A DNA stretch of 64,000 nucleotides, from contig WRFN01000001.1 of NCBI GenBank assembly GCA_009778785.1, positions 124,001 through 188,000 of the forward strand, written 5' to 3'. Source of the DNA: Betaproteobacteria bacterium. GTDB taxonomy: Bacteria > Pseudomonadota > Gammaproteobacteria > Burkholderiales > Casimicrobiaceae. Shown piece by piece: positions 22,266-31,252 of the stretch. The notes below the pieces were generated by a model. It was not told where the DNA came from. It saw only the letters and a program-made list of their open reading frames with translations, and ran no database searches. How positions within the stretch are numbered: the first letter of the stretch is position 1; each line of letters opens with the position of its first letter. Both the position numbers and the translations under genes were made by a program.

Positions 22266-23696
22266 ATGTTGCTTCGCAAAGAGAGAAGCGTATTTGCGTT
22301 GTGGTGTTGTGCCGCATTCATGCTGTTGATCGCGCCGACGCTGCGCGCTCAAGTCACCGGTTTGCCCGATTTCACGGTGCTCTATGAAAAGCAGGGGCCG
22401 ACGGTGGTGTCGATCGACGTGCGCCAGAAGGCGCGCAATTATCCGATGATGGGAATGTCGGAAGACGATCCGTTCTACGAATTCTTCCGGCGTTTCGGTA
22501 TGCCGCAGCAACAACCGCGGCGCGGCGAATCGGAAGGGCCGCAGGCGATGGGGTCGGGGTTCATCATTTCGGCGGACGGTTACGTCGTGACCAACGCGCA
22601 TGTGATCGAGGGCGCCGACGATGTGAAAGTCAAATTGACCGACAAGAGCGAATACACTGCCAAGGTCATCGGCTCCGACAAACGTACCGATGTGGCGTTG
22701 CTGAAAATTGAAGCGGATCATCCTCTGCCGATGGTGACCATCGGCGATCCCGAAAAACTGAAAGTCGGCGAGTGGGTGGTGGCCATCGGCAAACCGTTCG
22801 GACTGGAAAACACCATGACCGCCGGTATCGTCAGCGCCAAAGGGCGCGACCTGCCGCAAGAAAATCTGGTGCCGTTCATTCAAACCGACACGGCGATCAA
22901 CCCCGGCAACTCTGGCGGCCCGCTGTTCAATCTGAAGGGCGAAGTGGTGGGCATCAACTCGCTGATCTATTCGCGCAGCGGCGGTTACATGGGGCTATCG
23001 TTTGCGATTCCGATTGACGTGGCGATGAACATCATCAACCAGATCAAGACGAACGGTAAAGTTACGCGCGGCCGCATCGGCGTCGTCATTCAGGAAATCA
23101 GCAAGGATGCCGCCGAAGCGTTCGGCTTGAAATCGGCGACGGGCGCATTGGTCAACTCGGTGGAGAAAGACAGTCCGGCAGACAAGGCGGGCGTGAAAGC
23201 GGGCGACATCATTCTGAAAGCCGATGGCCGCGAGGTGCACAACAGCAGCGAGTTGCCGCGCATCATTACCATGTTGAAGCCGGGCAGCAAAGCGGAACTG
23301 ACGTTGTGGCGTGACGGCGCCGCCAAAAACGTATCCGTCGTTATCGCCGAGAGCGAGGACGACAGCGGCGCGATGAAGGGTAAAGCGGGCGGCAAGGGCA
23401 GTGCGAAATCCAACCCGCTGGGACTGGTGTTGAGCGATTTGACGGTAGCGCAGAAAAAGGATCTCGATATCAAAAACGGCGTGCTCGTCGAAGACATTCG
23501 CAACGCGATTCGCGGCAACCTTCAGGCCGGCGACGTTATCATCGCCGTGATCCAACGCGGCACGATGATTGAAGCGAAGAGCGCGGCGCAAGTCAACGGC
23601 GTTCTCGGCAAGCTCGATAAAAAAGCGCCGGTAACTTTGCAGGTGTTGCGCGACGGCACTTACCTCTTCACGACGATTCGGGTGGTGGAGGAGTAA
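22266..23696 (+). CDS. Periplasmic serine endoprotease, DegP/MucD type
   Basis: 476 aa from the ATG at 22266, which has AGGAG seven nt upstream (an ATG at 22251 overlaps that site). A signal peptide (LWCCAAFMLLIAPTLRAQ) precedes the trypsin-like domain, with the catalytic triad in TNAHVIEGADD (His), DKRTDVALLKI (Asp) and NPGNSGGPLF (Ser). Two PDZ domains follow (about residues 270-365 and 385-475). It degrades or refolds misfolded envelope proteins and is usually sigma-E dependent. Confidence 0.94.
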   Translation: MLLRKERSVFALWCCAAFMLLIAPTLRAQVTGLPDFTVLYEKQGPTVVSIDVRQKARNYPMMGMSEDDPFYEFFRRFGMPQQQPRRGESEGPQAMGSGFIISADGYVVTNAHVIEGADDVKVKLTDKSEYTAKVIGSDKRTDVALLKIEADHPLPMVTIGDPEKLKVGEWVVAIGKPFGLENTMTAGIVSAKGRDLPQENLVPFIQTDTAINPGNSGGPLFNLKGEVVGINSLIYSRSGGYMGLSFAIPIDVAMNIINQIKTNGKVTRGRIGVVIQEISKDAAEAFGLKSATGALVNSVEKDSPADKAGVKAGDIILKADGREVHNSSELPRIITMLKPGSKAELTLWRDGAAKNVSVVIAESEDDSGAMKGKAGGKGSAKSNPLGLVLSDLTVAQKKDLDIKNGVLVEDIRNAIRGNLQAGDVIIAVIQRGTMIEAKSAAQVNGVLGKLDKKAPVTLQVLRDGTYLFTTIRVVEE

Positions 23697-23717
23697 GAGG
23701 AGTCTGTATTTCTATAG

Positions 23718-23738
23718 GGGCGGGTTTCAAACCCGCCC
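23718..23738. terminator. Terminator between degP-type gene and phosphopantetheinyl transferase
   Basis: GGGCGGGTTTCAAACCCGCCC, a 9-bp stem followed by a T-rich run, in the convergent gap. It can serve the plus strand. Confidence 0.75.
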
Positions 23739-23742
23739 TTGT

Positions 23743-24504
23743 TTATTTTGATATTTGCCCCACCGCTACCGCCGCGACGAAAAGCGGATCGACGGGAAGA
23801 AATCGTAACGTCCAATCTTCCGGGCGGTGCGGTTCCGGCAACGCGCGGATGACGGGCGTCGTCGCGTCGATATCGAAATCCATCGCGTCAAACCCCAGCG
23901 AAAAGCCCGCGCCGACCGCTTTGGAGAAAGCCTCCTTGAGCACCCAAAAACGAAGAAAGCGACGCTGATGTTCTTCGCGGCTCAACCCGGTCATCGTGCG
24001 TTGTTCGTTCGCGCTTAACACGCGAGGGGTCAGACGCGCGGTGTCGCGGGGGCGTTGCAGCGATTCAAGATCGACGCCGATGCGTTGATGAGAGGGCGGT
24101 GCGGTGTGGCGCAAAATACCGATCAGCAGACCGTCGCCGGAATGTGAGAGATTGAAGTCGCGGATCGTGTCATGGGCGTCGCCTTTCGCAAACGGCGGCG
24201 CCAGAAACGGCCGACCATGCGCATCGGTTTGGAAACGCAATGCGGCGGGTGAAGTGTCCAACTCTTGCGCCAGCACGCCGCGCAACAAGGCGCGAACGGC
24301 AACGGCGCGGGGGCGCAACGCGGGTCGCGCGAGATGATCGGCGCGCCGGAGTTCTTCGGGCGTCAGCCACGCTCGCCACGGCGCGATCACCGCTTCGGGC
24401 TGCGCGAGCGTCGCCCGCCACAACGAAACCCCGGCCAGCCCGACCGGCAGCCGCTGCGGCGGCTGGGCGATTTCGGAAAACGGGTCGTTGCCTGTATGAT
24501 TCAT
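23743..24504 (-). CDS. 4'-phosphopantetheinyl transferase (Sfp/AcpT type)
   Basis: 253 aa. The two signature motifs are present: RIGVDLESLQRP (Mg-binding Asp/Glu) and RFWVLKEAFSKAVGAG (Lys-Glu). It transfers phosphopantetheine from CoA to carrier proteins. The length is that of the Sfp/HetI/AcpT group rather than AcpS. There is no adjacent carrier protein or synthase gene. Function within the family is firm; the partner is unknown. Confidence 0.88.
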   Translation of the reverse strand: MNHTGNDPFSEIAQPPQRLPVGLAGVSLWRATLAQPEAVIAPWRAWLTPEELRRADHLARPALRPRAVAVRALLRGVLAQELDTSPAALRFQTDAHGRPFLAPPFAKGDAHDTIRDFNLSHSGDGLLIGILRHTAPPSHQRIGVDLESLQRPRDTARLTPRVLSANEQRTMTGLSREEHQRRFLRFWVLKEAFSKAVGAGFSLGFDAMDFDIDATTPVIRALPEPHRPEDWTLRFLPVDPLFVAAVAVGQISK

Positions 24505-24548
24505 TGTTAGAGAAAAGCTGAGGGTTTTTCTGAGCCTGTTGGGGTGGA

Positions 24549-25472
24549 ATGATGCTTGGATTGTTGAAAGGATTGTCCTGGTTGCCGCTGCCGGTGCTTT
24601 ACGGCATCGGCGATCTGGTGTTCGTGCTGGTATTTTATATCGTTCGCTGGCGGCGCAAACTGGCTACGGCCAATTTGGCGCGCTCGTTTCCCGAAAAAAG
24701 CGAACAAGAGATCAAGCGCATCGTACGCCGTCATTACCGGAATCTGGGACGAGTGCTGGCGGAAGCGGTGTGGGGGCTTCGCGCTGACGCCGCAAAACTC
24801 AAGGCGCGGGTCGTGATCGAAAATCCCGAAGTGGTCAAAGAATATGCTGACCGTGGGCAATCGGTGTTCATGATGGCGGCGCATTTCTGCAACTGGGAAT
24901 GGACGATTCTGGCAGCGGGGCTTTGGCTGCCGATACCGACCGCAGCGGTTTACAAGCCGCAGCGCAACGAAGGCGCCGACCGTTTTCTGAGAAACGCACG
25001 CACCCGCTTCGGCGGCGCGATGATTTCGCACAAGACGTTCAGCAAGGAAGTCGTCAAGCGTCGTCACGAAGTCAACGCCTACGCGCTGGTGGCCGATCAA
25101 ACGCCGCTACGAAGCGCCAACAAACATTGGGCGCATTTTCTGAATCAGGACACCGCCTTTTTTGTCGGCACCGACAAACTCGCCAAAATTTTGCGTGCGC
25201 CGGTGTTTTTCGTGGTGATGCGGCGCGTTCGCTTGGGGTATTACACGATATGGCTCGAAAAAATCGCCGAACCGCCGTATGAAAGCGATGGCGCGGATTT
25301 GATCGACCGCTACGCAACCGCGCTCGAACGCGAAATCCGCGCCAGTCCGGAAGATTGGTTGTGGATTCACAACAAGTGGAAATACAGCAAGGACGATTGT
25401 GCGGAAGGTGATGGAAAGCAAACAGCCGAAGTCATAGAGTCAGGTCATGACGAAAAGCAAAACGTCCCATAA
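24549..25472 (+). CDS. Lipid A acyltransferase (LpxL/HtrB family)
   Basis: 307 aa. An N-terminal membrane segment (LSWLPLPVLYGIGDLVFVLV) precedes the acyltransferase core. The catalytic HX4E is in MAAHFCNWEWT, with RNEGADRFLRNARTRFGG-like substrate-binding sequence and VADQTPLRSANK after it. It adds a secondary acyl chain to lipid A at the inner membrane. LpxL versus LpxM cannot be separated by eye. An adjacent ATG at 24552 is an equal start. Confidence 0.9.
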   Translation: MMLGLLKGLSWLPLPVLYGIGDLVFVLVFYIVRWRRKLATANLARSFPEKSEQEIKRIVRRHYRNLGRVLAEAVWGLRADAAKLKARVVIENPEVVKEYADRGQSVFMMAAHFCNWEWTILAAGLWLPIPTAAVYKPQRNEGADRFLRNARTRFGGAMISHKTFSKEVVKRRHEVNAYALVADQTPLRSANKHWAHFLNQDTAFFVGTDKLAKILRAPVFFVVMRRVRLGYYTIWLEKIAEPPYESDGADLIDRYATALEREIRASPEDWLWIHNKWKYSKDDCAEGDGKQTAEVIESGHDEKQNVP

Positions 25473-25589
25473 ACTTTTTAGCGAAATGACTTCGTCGCTG
25501 CGCTCCGCATCATGACGGCGCAGATGCTTTAATTGCAGAAAAAACGGTGGGCATGGCTCACTCCTCGCTTCTGCCCATTCTGCGCGAGA

Positions 25590-27308
25590 TCATTTTTCCG
25601 TTTTTCTTTTGCGCGGCTTTTTGTCGTTGCTGCCGCCGCGTCTGTCTTGTTCGTACTTGCTCTGACGTTCGCGCTGCGCGAGCGGGGTCAGTTTCAGCGG
25701 GCGCTGGCGAACGCGGAGAAAACTCAGCGCGTTGAGGGTTTCTTTCGATAAGCCGGTGGGCAGTTCAACGATGCTGTAATCGTCGAGCAGAGTGATTCGG
25801 CCAATAGCGCGGTTATTGATGCCGGCCTCGTTGGCAAGCGCGCCGACGATGTCGCCCGGCGCGACGCCGTGAACGCGACCCACGTCGATCCGGTAAGGTT
25901 GCAGCGCGCCGCGATAGTCGCGCGCTTCTTCCTGATGGCGGCCACGCGAAGCGCCGCCGCTCTCGCGCGGCGCAACATCGCTTAAGCCGTCGGCGCGCAG
26001 CGGTCTTTCTTGTTGAACGAGAAACGCGAGCGCGGCGGCGATTTCGCGGGCATCGCTTTCGCTGGATTCTTCGGCGAGTTCGTCAACGATTTCGGCGAAG
26101 AAATCGAGGTCTTCACTTTCGATCACTTGCATGATCTGTTCTTTGAATTGCGCGACGCGGCGGTCGGCAACGGCTTGTTTCGATGGCAGCACCAACGGTT
26201 CGATTGGCTGGCGGGTAGCGCGCTCGATGGCGCGCAGGGTGCGAATTTCTCGCGGCGCCACGAACAGGATGGCGTTGCCTTGCCGACCGGCGCGGCCGGT
26301 GCGGCCGATGCGGTGAACGTAGGCTTCGGTGTCGTTCGGAATGTCGTAGTTGATGACGTGGCTGATGCGCGGCACGTCGATGCCGCGTGCGGCAACGTCG
26401 GTGGCGACAACGATGTCGATGCCGCCGTTTTTCAGTTGGTCGATGGTGCGCTCGCGCAGAACTTGATTCATATCACCGTTCAACGCGGCGGCGCCGTAGC
26501 CGCGCGCTTCCAATTTTTCGGCAAGCTCGGCGGTGGCGGTTTTGGTGCGCACGAAAATAATGGCGGCGTCTAAATTATCTTCGACTTCGAGAATGCGGGT
26601 CAACGCATCGAGTTTGTGCAGACCACTGACTTGCCAATAGCGCTGACGAATCGCCGTGACGGTAGCCGTGGTCGATTTGATTTTGACTTCTTCGGGATCG
26701 TTCAGGTAGCGCTGCGCGACGCGACGAATCGGCTCCGGCATGGTGGCTGAGAACAGCGCCGTTTGCCGCGTGGCCGGAACGTGTTGCAAAATCCATTCAA
26801 CGTCGTCGATGAAACCCATGCGCAACATTTCGTCGGCCTCGTCGAGCACCAGCGTCGTCAGGTTCGAGAGGTCGAGGCTCTTGCGCTCGATGTGGTCCAT
26901 CACCCGCCCCGGCGTGCCGATCACGACATGGACGCCGCGTCCGAGTTGTTTGAGTTGCAGCCCCATGCTTTGCCCGCCGTAAATCGGCGCGACGTGAAAG
27001 CCCGGCAAGTGGCGGGCGTAGCTCTGGCAAGATTCGGCCACTTGAATCGCCAGCTCGCGGGTCGGCGCCAGAATCAGCGCCTGCGGCAGACGTTTTCGGA
27101 TGTCGATGCGTTGCAGAATCGGCAAGGCGAAAGCGGCGGTTTTACCGGTGCCGGTTTGCGCCATGCCCAGCAGGTCACAACCGCTCAGCAAGCGCGGGAT
27201 ACAGGCCGCCTGAATCGGCGAGGGCGTCTCGTAACCGAGATCGGACAGCGCAGCCAACAGTTCCGGGGACAAGCCCAGGTCGGCAAAGGAAGAAGGCGAT
27301 GACATCAT
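25590..27308 (-). CDS. deaD: DEAD-box RNA helicase, DeaD/CsdA type
   Basis: 572 aa. Core motifs in order: AQTGTGKT, PTRELAIQ, TPGRVMDH, VLDEADEML, SAT, and HRIGRTGRAGR. From about residue 470 a DbpA-like RNA-binding domain follows (YRIDVGRVHGVAPGDIVGAL), then a short Arg/Lys-rich tail. This composition marks CsdA/DeaD, which helps ribosome assembly and mRNA decay, particularly in the cold. It is monocistronic, with 170 bp to the next upstream gene. Confidence 0.93.
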   Translation of the reverse strand: MMSSPSSFADLGLSPELLAALSDLGYETPSPIQAACIPRLLSGCDLLGMAQTGTGKTAAFALPILQRIDIRKRLPQALILAPTRELAIQVAESCQSYARHLPGFHVAPIYGGQSMGLQLKQLGRGVHVVIGTPGRVMDHIERKSLDLSNLTTLVLDEADEMLRMGFIDDVEWILQHVPATRQTALFSATMPEPIRRVAQRYLNDPEEVKIKSTTATVTAIRQRYWQVSGLHKLDALTRILEVEDNLDAAIIFVRTKTATAELAEKLEARGYGAAALNGDMNQVLRERTIDQLKNGGIDIVVATDVAARGIDVPRISHVINYDIPNDTEAYVHRIGRTGRAGRQGNAILFVAPREIRTLRAIERATRQPIEPLVLPSKQAVADRRVAQFKEQIMQVIESEDLDFFAEIVDELAEESSESDAREIAAALAFLVQQERPLRADGLSDVAPRESGGASRGRHQEEARDYRGALQPYRIDVGRVHGVAPGDIVGALANEAGINNRAIGRITLLDDYSIVELPTGLSKETLNALSFLRVRQRPLKLTPLAQRERQSKYEQDRRGGSNDKKPRKRKTEK

Positions 27309-27482
27309 AAAACTTTCAAAGAGCAGGATTCAAAAAAGGCAGATCAGGGTGCTATCTTAAAACGAAATCGGCATTTCGGACGCCGCGTTCAAAGTACGAC
27401 AACGGCAAGGCAACGATCTGCGAAGTTACTTAAATTTTCGCCCGCGACAGGCGAGGAAAAAGGGGCGTTGTGAAGATAAGCA

Positions 27483-29183
27483 CTACCCGCCGAACGATTC
27501 GTCGTCGCGCAGGTAACGCCATTGGCCGACCGGCAGATCGCCCAGACGAACATTGCCGACCCGCACCCGCTTGAGGCCGGTGACCGTCAAGCCGACCGCT
27601 TCGCACATTCGGCGAATCTGGCGCTTTTTCCCTTCGCGCAAAACGAAGCGCAACTGATCGTCGTTGATCCATTCCACCCGCGCCGGTTTCAGCGCTTCGT
27701 CGTCGAGGCTCAGTCCGTGGTTGAGCAGCGCCAGATTTTCGTCGCTCAAGGTTCCTTCGACGCGCACCAGATATTCTTTTTCGATCGACGACGTTTCGCC
27801 GATCAGGTCGCGCGCCACGCGGCCATCTTGCGTCAGAATCAGAAGGCCGGTCGAATCAATGTCGAGCCGTCCCGCCGGCGCGAGGCTGCGCAGATGCGCG
27901 GCGCTGAACGGCGGATCACCTTCTTGCGCGCACTGATTTTCCGGCGTGACGAGCACGATGGCCGGTTGATAACCCGGCTCCGGTTGCCCCGAAACATAAC
28001 CGATCGGTTTGTGCAATAGCACCGTGACGCGGCGCGATTGTTGTCTTTTGGCTTGCGGCGACAAGGTAATCTCGTCGTCGGGTTGCGCGCGCGCGCCGAG
28101 CGTGACGCGCTGACCGTTGACGCGCACCCAGCCGCGTTCGATGTATTCATCGGCTTCGCGGCGCGAACAAAGGCCGCGGGCGGACAGCAGCTTGGAAACG
28201 CGCACACCCGTCAGAGGCGATGAAGCGAGCGAAGGCGCCGCCGTTTTTTTCACGAAGGCTTGGGGCTTTTCGCTTCTGATTTTTTCAGTTCCAAATTTTT
28301 CAGATCTGAAGTTTTCGGTTCCGAAATTTTCAGCTTTGGTGTTTCTCGTTCGCGCGCCTTCTCGGCGCTCAAAAGGTTTTTTATCGTACTGTGTATCGTA
28401 TCGCGGACGGCTTTCCCGTTCGCGGTTTTCCCACTCTCGGTTTTCTCGCTTGGCGCTTTCCGAACGACCACGCCAGGTGGTTTCTTCACGCGATGCTTTT
28501 TTGAACGGACGCTCTTCACGAAACTCGGACGAGGAGCGGCGCGAAGAAGCTCCGCGGGAAACGCTGCTGCGCGAATCGCCGTCGCGTGAATCAAAGCCGC
28601 GCGATTCGATGTTGCGTGATTCGGTGTTGCGCGAATTTCTGTCGAAACGACGCCTGTCCTCATCGCGTTGTTGGTATGGTCTGGGCGCGCGCGACGAATC
28701 CGATTCTGTGTTGCCTTGCCGGAAAGAGCGTCTGTCCGAGGAACGTCTGTCGGCAGAACGTCCATCAAAAGAGCGATCTTCGGAGAAACGTGAGCGATCA
28801 CTGGAGGAACGCAAGCGCTCGTCGGGAGAACGCGAACGCGCGTTGGCAGAACGCTCTTCAAAGCGCGTTGACCCGCCGCGCCGCTCTGAAAAAACCGAAC
28901 GCTCCGAACCTTCGCGTCGATCAAATTGCTTTTCGGTACGCTCGTGGAAGCGTTTTTCAGTGCGCTTTTCAGTATCTCTCGAAGCAAACGAAGTACGCGA
29001 ATGGCGCGTCGAATCTTTGGCGCCCGCTTTGGCGTCCGTCACCTCGCCGGCAACACGCGGCGAGCGTTTCTTTGCCAGCGCCTGACTCCAGGGCTTGTGC
29101 GAACGCGGCGGCTTTGCCGCCGTCTCGGAGTGTGTCGAGCGCTTGCCTTCCGGCAAACGCAGCGTTTTTTTCTGGTTGACCAT
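27483..29183 (-). CDS. RsuA-family 23S rRNA pseudouridine synthase with long charged N-terminus
   Basis: 566 aa. Only the last ~240 residues form the enzyme: an S4 domain ([20 protein letters not shown]) and the catalytic core with [19 protein letters not shown]. The sequence is nearest RluF/RluE. The first ~320 residues are almost entirely Arg, Ser, Asp, Glu and Phe (stretches such as [18 protein letters not shown]), disordered and RS-like. It lies 39 nt upstream of efp, perhaps in one transcript running efp-away; both are minus. The extension is real coding sequence in frame with the core, but its role is unknown. Confidence 0.85.
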   Translation of the reverse strand: MVNQKKTLRLPEGKRSTHSETAAKPPRSHKPWSQALAKKRSPRVAGEVTDAKAGAKDSTRHSRTSFASRDTEKRTEKRFHERTEKQFDRREGSERSVFSERRGGSTRFEERSANARSRSPDERLRSSSDRSRFSEDRSFDGRSADRRSSDRRSFRQGNTESDSSRAPRPYQQRDEDRRRFDRNSRNTESRNIESRGFDSRDGDSRSSVSRGASSRRSSSEFREERPFKKASREETTWRGRSESAKRENREWENRERESRPRYDTQYDKKPFERREGARTRNTKAENFGTENFRSEKFGTEKIRSEKPQAFVKKTAAPSLASSPLTGVRVSKLLSARGLCSRREADEYIERGWVRVNGQRVTLGARAQPDDEITLSPQAKRQQSRRVTVLLHKPIGYVSGQPEPGYQPAIVLVTPENQCAQEGDPPFSAAHLRSLAPAGRLDIDSTGLLILTQDGRVARDLIGETSSIEKEYLVRVEGTLSDENLALLNHGLSLDDEALKPARVEWINDDQLRFVLREGKKRQIRRMCEAVGLTVTGLKRVRVGNVRLGDLPVGQWRYLRDDESFGG

Positions 29184-29222
29184 TAATGAATGGAATGACC
29201 CATCGCCATCAAGCGCAATCGC

Positions 29223-29783
29223 TTACACGCGACGGCGGTATTCGCCGGTGCGCGTGTCGATCTCGATCTTGTCGCCGGTTTCAACGAACAGGGGAACGGG
29301 CACTTCCAGACCGCTGGCGATTTTGGCAGGCTTCATCACCTTGCCCGACGTGTCGCCGCGGATGGCGGGTTCGGTGTACATCACTTCGCGCACGACCGAG
29401 GTCGGCAATTCGACCGAAATGGCGCGGCCTTCGTAGAAGGTCAATTCGCATTGCAGACCGTCTTCGAGATAGGGAACCGCGTCGCCCATGCTTTCGCCTT
29501 CGACTTCGTACTGGTTGAATTCACCGTCCATGAACACATACATCGGATCGGCAAAGTACGAATACGACACTTCTCTCTTGTCGAGCTGGATGGCATCGAA
29601 TTTTTCATCGGCGCGGTAAACGGCTTCCGTGCCGCCGCTGCCGAGAAGGCTCTTGAGCTTCATCTTGACGACCGACGCATTGCGTCCCGACTTGCTGAAC
29701 TCAGCCTTCTGCACCACCATCGGATCCTTGCCGATCATCACCACATTGCCGGAGCGCAGCTCCTGAGCGATTTTCATCACCAT
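29223..29783 (-). CDS. efp: Elongation factor P (arginine type)
   Basis: 186 aa. Domain I has the loop [19 protein letters not shown]; the tip residue is Arg-34 here (Arg-32 in usual numbering) instead of the Lys used by EpmA, which marks a substrate for EarP rhamnosylation. EF-P rescues ribosomes stalled on polyproline. An AAGGA six nt before the ATG at 29783 favours that start over the ATG two codons later. The earP gene lies upstream on the same strand, separated by an AT-rich insertion. Confidence 0.96.
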   Translation of the reverse strand: MVMKIAQELRSGNVVMIGKDPMVVQKAEFSKSGRNASVVKMKLKSLLGSGGTEAVYRADEKFDAIQLDKREVSYSYFADPMYVFMDGEFNQYEVEGESMGDAVPYLEDGLQCELTFYEGRAISVELPTSVVREVMYTEPAIRGDTSGKVMKPAKIASGLEVPVPLFVETGDKIEIDTRTGEYRRRV

Positions 29784-29960
29784 AACTATTCCTTGCCTGA
29801 TTTCAGGCGACCAAAGCGCCGCCTGACATGAGCCGACGACGAGAGTTGAAAAGAGAACGCAGACGCCGAAAAAGCGGGAAGCGCAAGCGAGGCGTTCGCT
29901 GGGATAACTTTATATTATAGCCTAGTCTGAAAGGCTTGGCAATTCCCCTTATTTTGGGGT

Positions 29961-30749
29961 TTGAACAGCGTTCAAGGGCTTGTGGGAAAAATGGATGATC
30001 CCAATGCCGCGGCAGGAGTTCGTAGCTACCTTATGGATGTAGAAAAGGACAATCAGAAACAGGATTATGTTGGAATGGCGCAAAAGGCAGCCGTTACATC
30101 AGGAAGCAACGATCCCTATCTGGCTTCTGCTGCAAATAGGGTGATGGGTACATTGTTAGGAGTAGCGAGTCCAAATTATCAAGGTATTGTTCCAATGGCG
30201 GAGAGAAATTCTGCCAATTTGCTTGAAGCAGGAAATGCGAATTATGCCGCATTCGGGCATGCGGCGGTTACAGATACGATGCTAAATTCCGGTATAGATG
30301 CTCTAAACAAACAAACAGGCGCAACCTTACAAGGCGTTCAAGACTCGGTGGCAAATAAAGTTGAGGCTACCGGAAAAACGGCTGGACAAAACATTAATAA
30401 AGATAAAGAAGCCGTAGGCAGGGGAAAACAAACGGTAAACGAACAGGGAGAAATTTATTCTGGGTTGGTTGCAAAATCACCGATTGTTGCCTTTGGAACA
30501 TTGGCTCTTAACATGGAAGCCGCAAAAGCAGAACAAACACCAAGAGATTCAATGATACCTTACGTATACAGCAGCCCCTTTGGGGACTTAGGTGTTCCCT
30601 ATCGTGTATATCCCCAGCCCCCCATGGGGCCGCCAAACCCAAACCAACCACGAGCGTCTTTTATTAGTACGAGCAACATGTACGACAGTTATAATCAAAA
30701 CCAAGGGCTGTTTTTTTCAGTAACGCCTTTTCCGGGAAAGGAGGAGTAG
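29961..30749 (+). CDS. Hypothetical protein in AT-rich insertion, possibly 5'-truncated
   Basis: 262 codons from a TTG; the first ATG is at 29991. It is Ala/Asn/Gln-rich with repeated short helices (EAGNANYAAFGHAAVTD, then NKQTGATLQGVQDSVANKVE) and a Pro/Tyr-rich C-terminus (YVYSSPFGDLGVPYRVYP). Base composition is clearly more AT-rich than neighbours. It lies between efp and earP on the opposite strand. I do not recognise a family. A fragment of a large conjugation or toxin-delivery protein is conceivable but unproved. Confidence 0.5.
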   Translation: MNSVQGLVGKMDDPNAAAGVRSYLMDVEKDNQKQDYVGMAQKAAVTSGSNDPYLASAANRVMGTLLGVASPNYQGIVPMAERNSANLLEAGNANYAAFGHAAVTDTMLNSGIDALNKQTGATLQGVQDSVANKVEATGKTAGQNINKDKEAVGRGKQTVNEQGEIYSGLVAKSPIVAFGTLALNMEAAKAEQTPRDSMIPYVYSSPFGDLGVPYRVYPQPPMGPPNPNQPRASFISTSNMYDSYNQNQGLFFSVTPFPGKEE

Positions 30750-30776
30750 AAATATATCTAAATCTTCTTGTCGCAA

Positions 30777-31001
30777 TTACCAAACTTTACCTTTATACAT
30801 AAATAAACCTGTGGCTTCGTAGTAAGCGTAGTCGTATCTGCCATAAGGAGCATCTTCAAAAGAAATAGCATCTTCAAAAGAAATATTTTGGCAATCTTCG
30901 GTTTCGGGAGATTTATCTGTCACAAGAGAATCATAGAGGTAATGAACCCCTACAAAATATGCTATCAATACTAGCAGTGTAATTACAGCAATCGCAATCA
31001 T
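30777..31001 (-). CDS. Small single-pass membrane protein
   Basis: 74 aa from the ATG at 31001, preceded by GGAAAGG. An N-terminal membrane helix (AIAVITLLVLIAYFVGVHYL) is followed by a short acidic, Tyr-rich outer part. An in-frame duplication of 18 bp gives SFEDAISFEDA. It faces the AT-rich ORF at 29961 convergently and belongs to the same insertion. No family recognised; an immunity-type partner is only a guess. Confidence 0.55.
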   Translation of the reverse strand: MIAIAVITLLVLIAYFVGVHYLYDSLVTDKSPETEDCQNISFEDAISFEDAPYGRYDYAYYEATGLFMYKGKVW

Positions 31002-31252
31002 GATTTTTTCCTTTCCGGTATCAGGGCAACGATAAAACTGGCGGTGCCGCTGATACGCCATTTGAATTAACACTAGCACATGTGGTTTTAAATGTCAATA
31101 TGGTCAGCCGGTCGGTAGTGTCTCAGTTTGAATTTTAATTGGTTTCCGTTTGGCTCAAAATATAAAACAAAAAACGCGAATGCTTTATCGGCCATACTCA
31201 AAACAGATCGCCGAGATTGATGAGCATCTCGATTCTATCCTGGTCAGAATCA

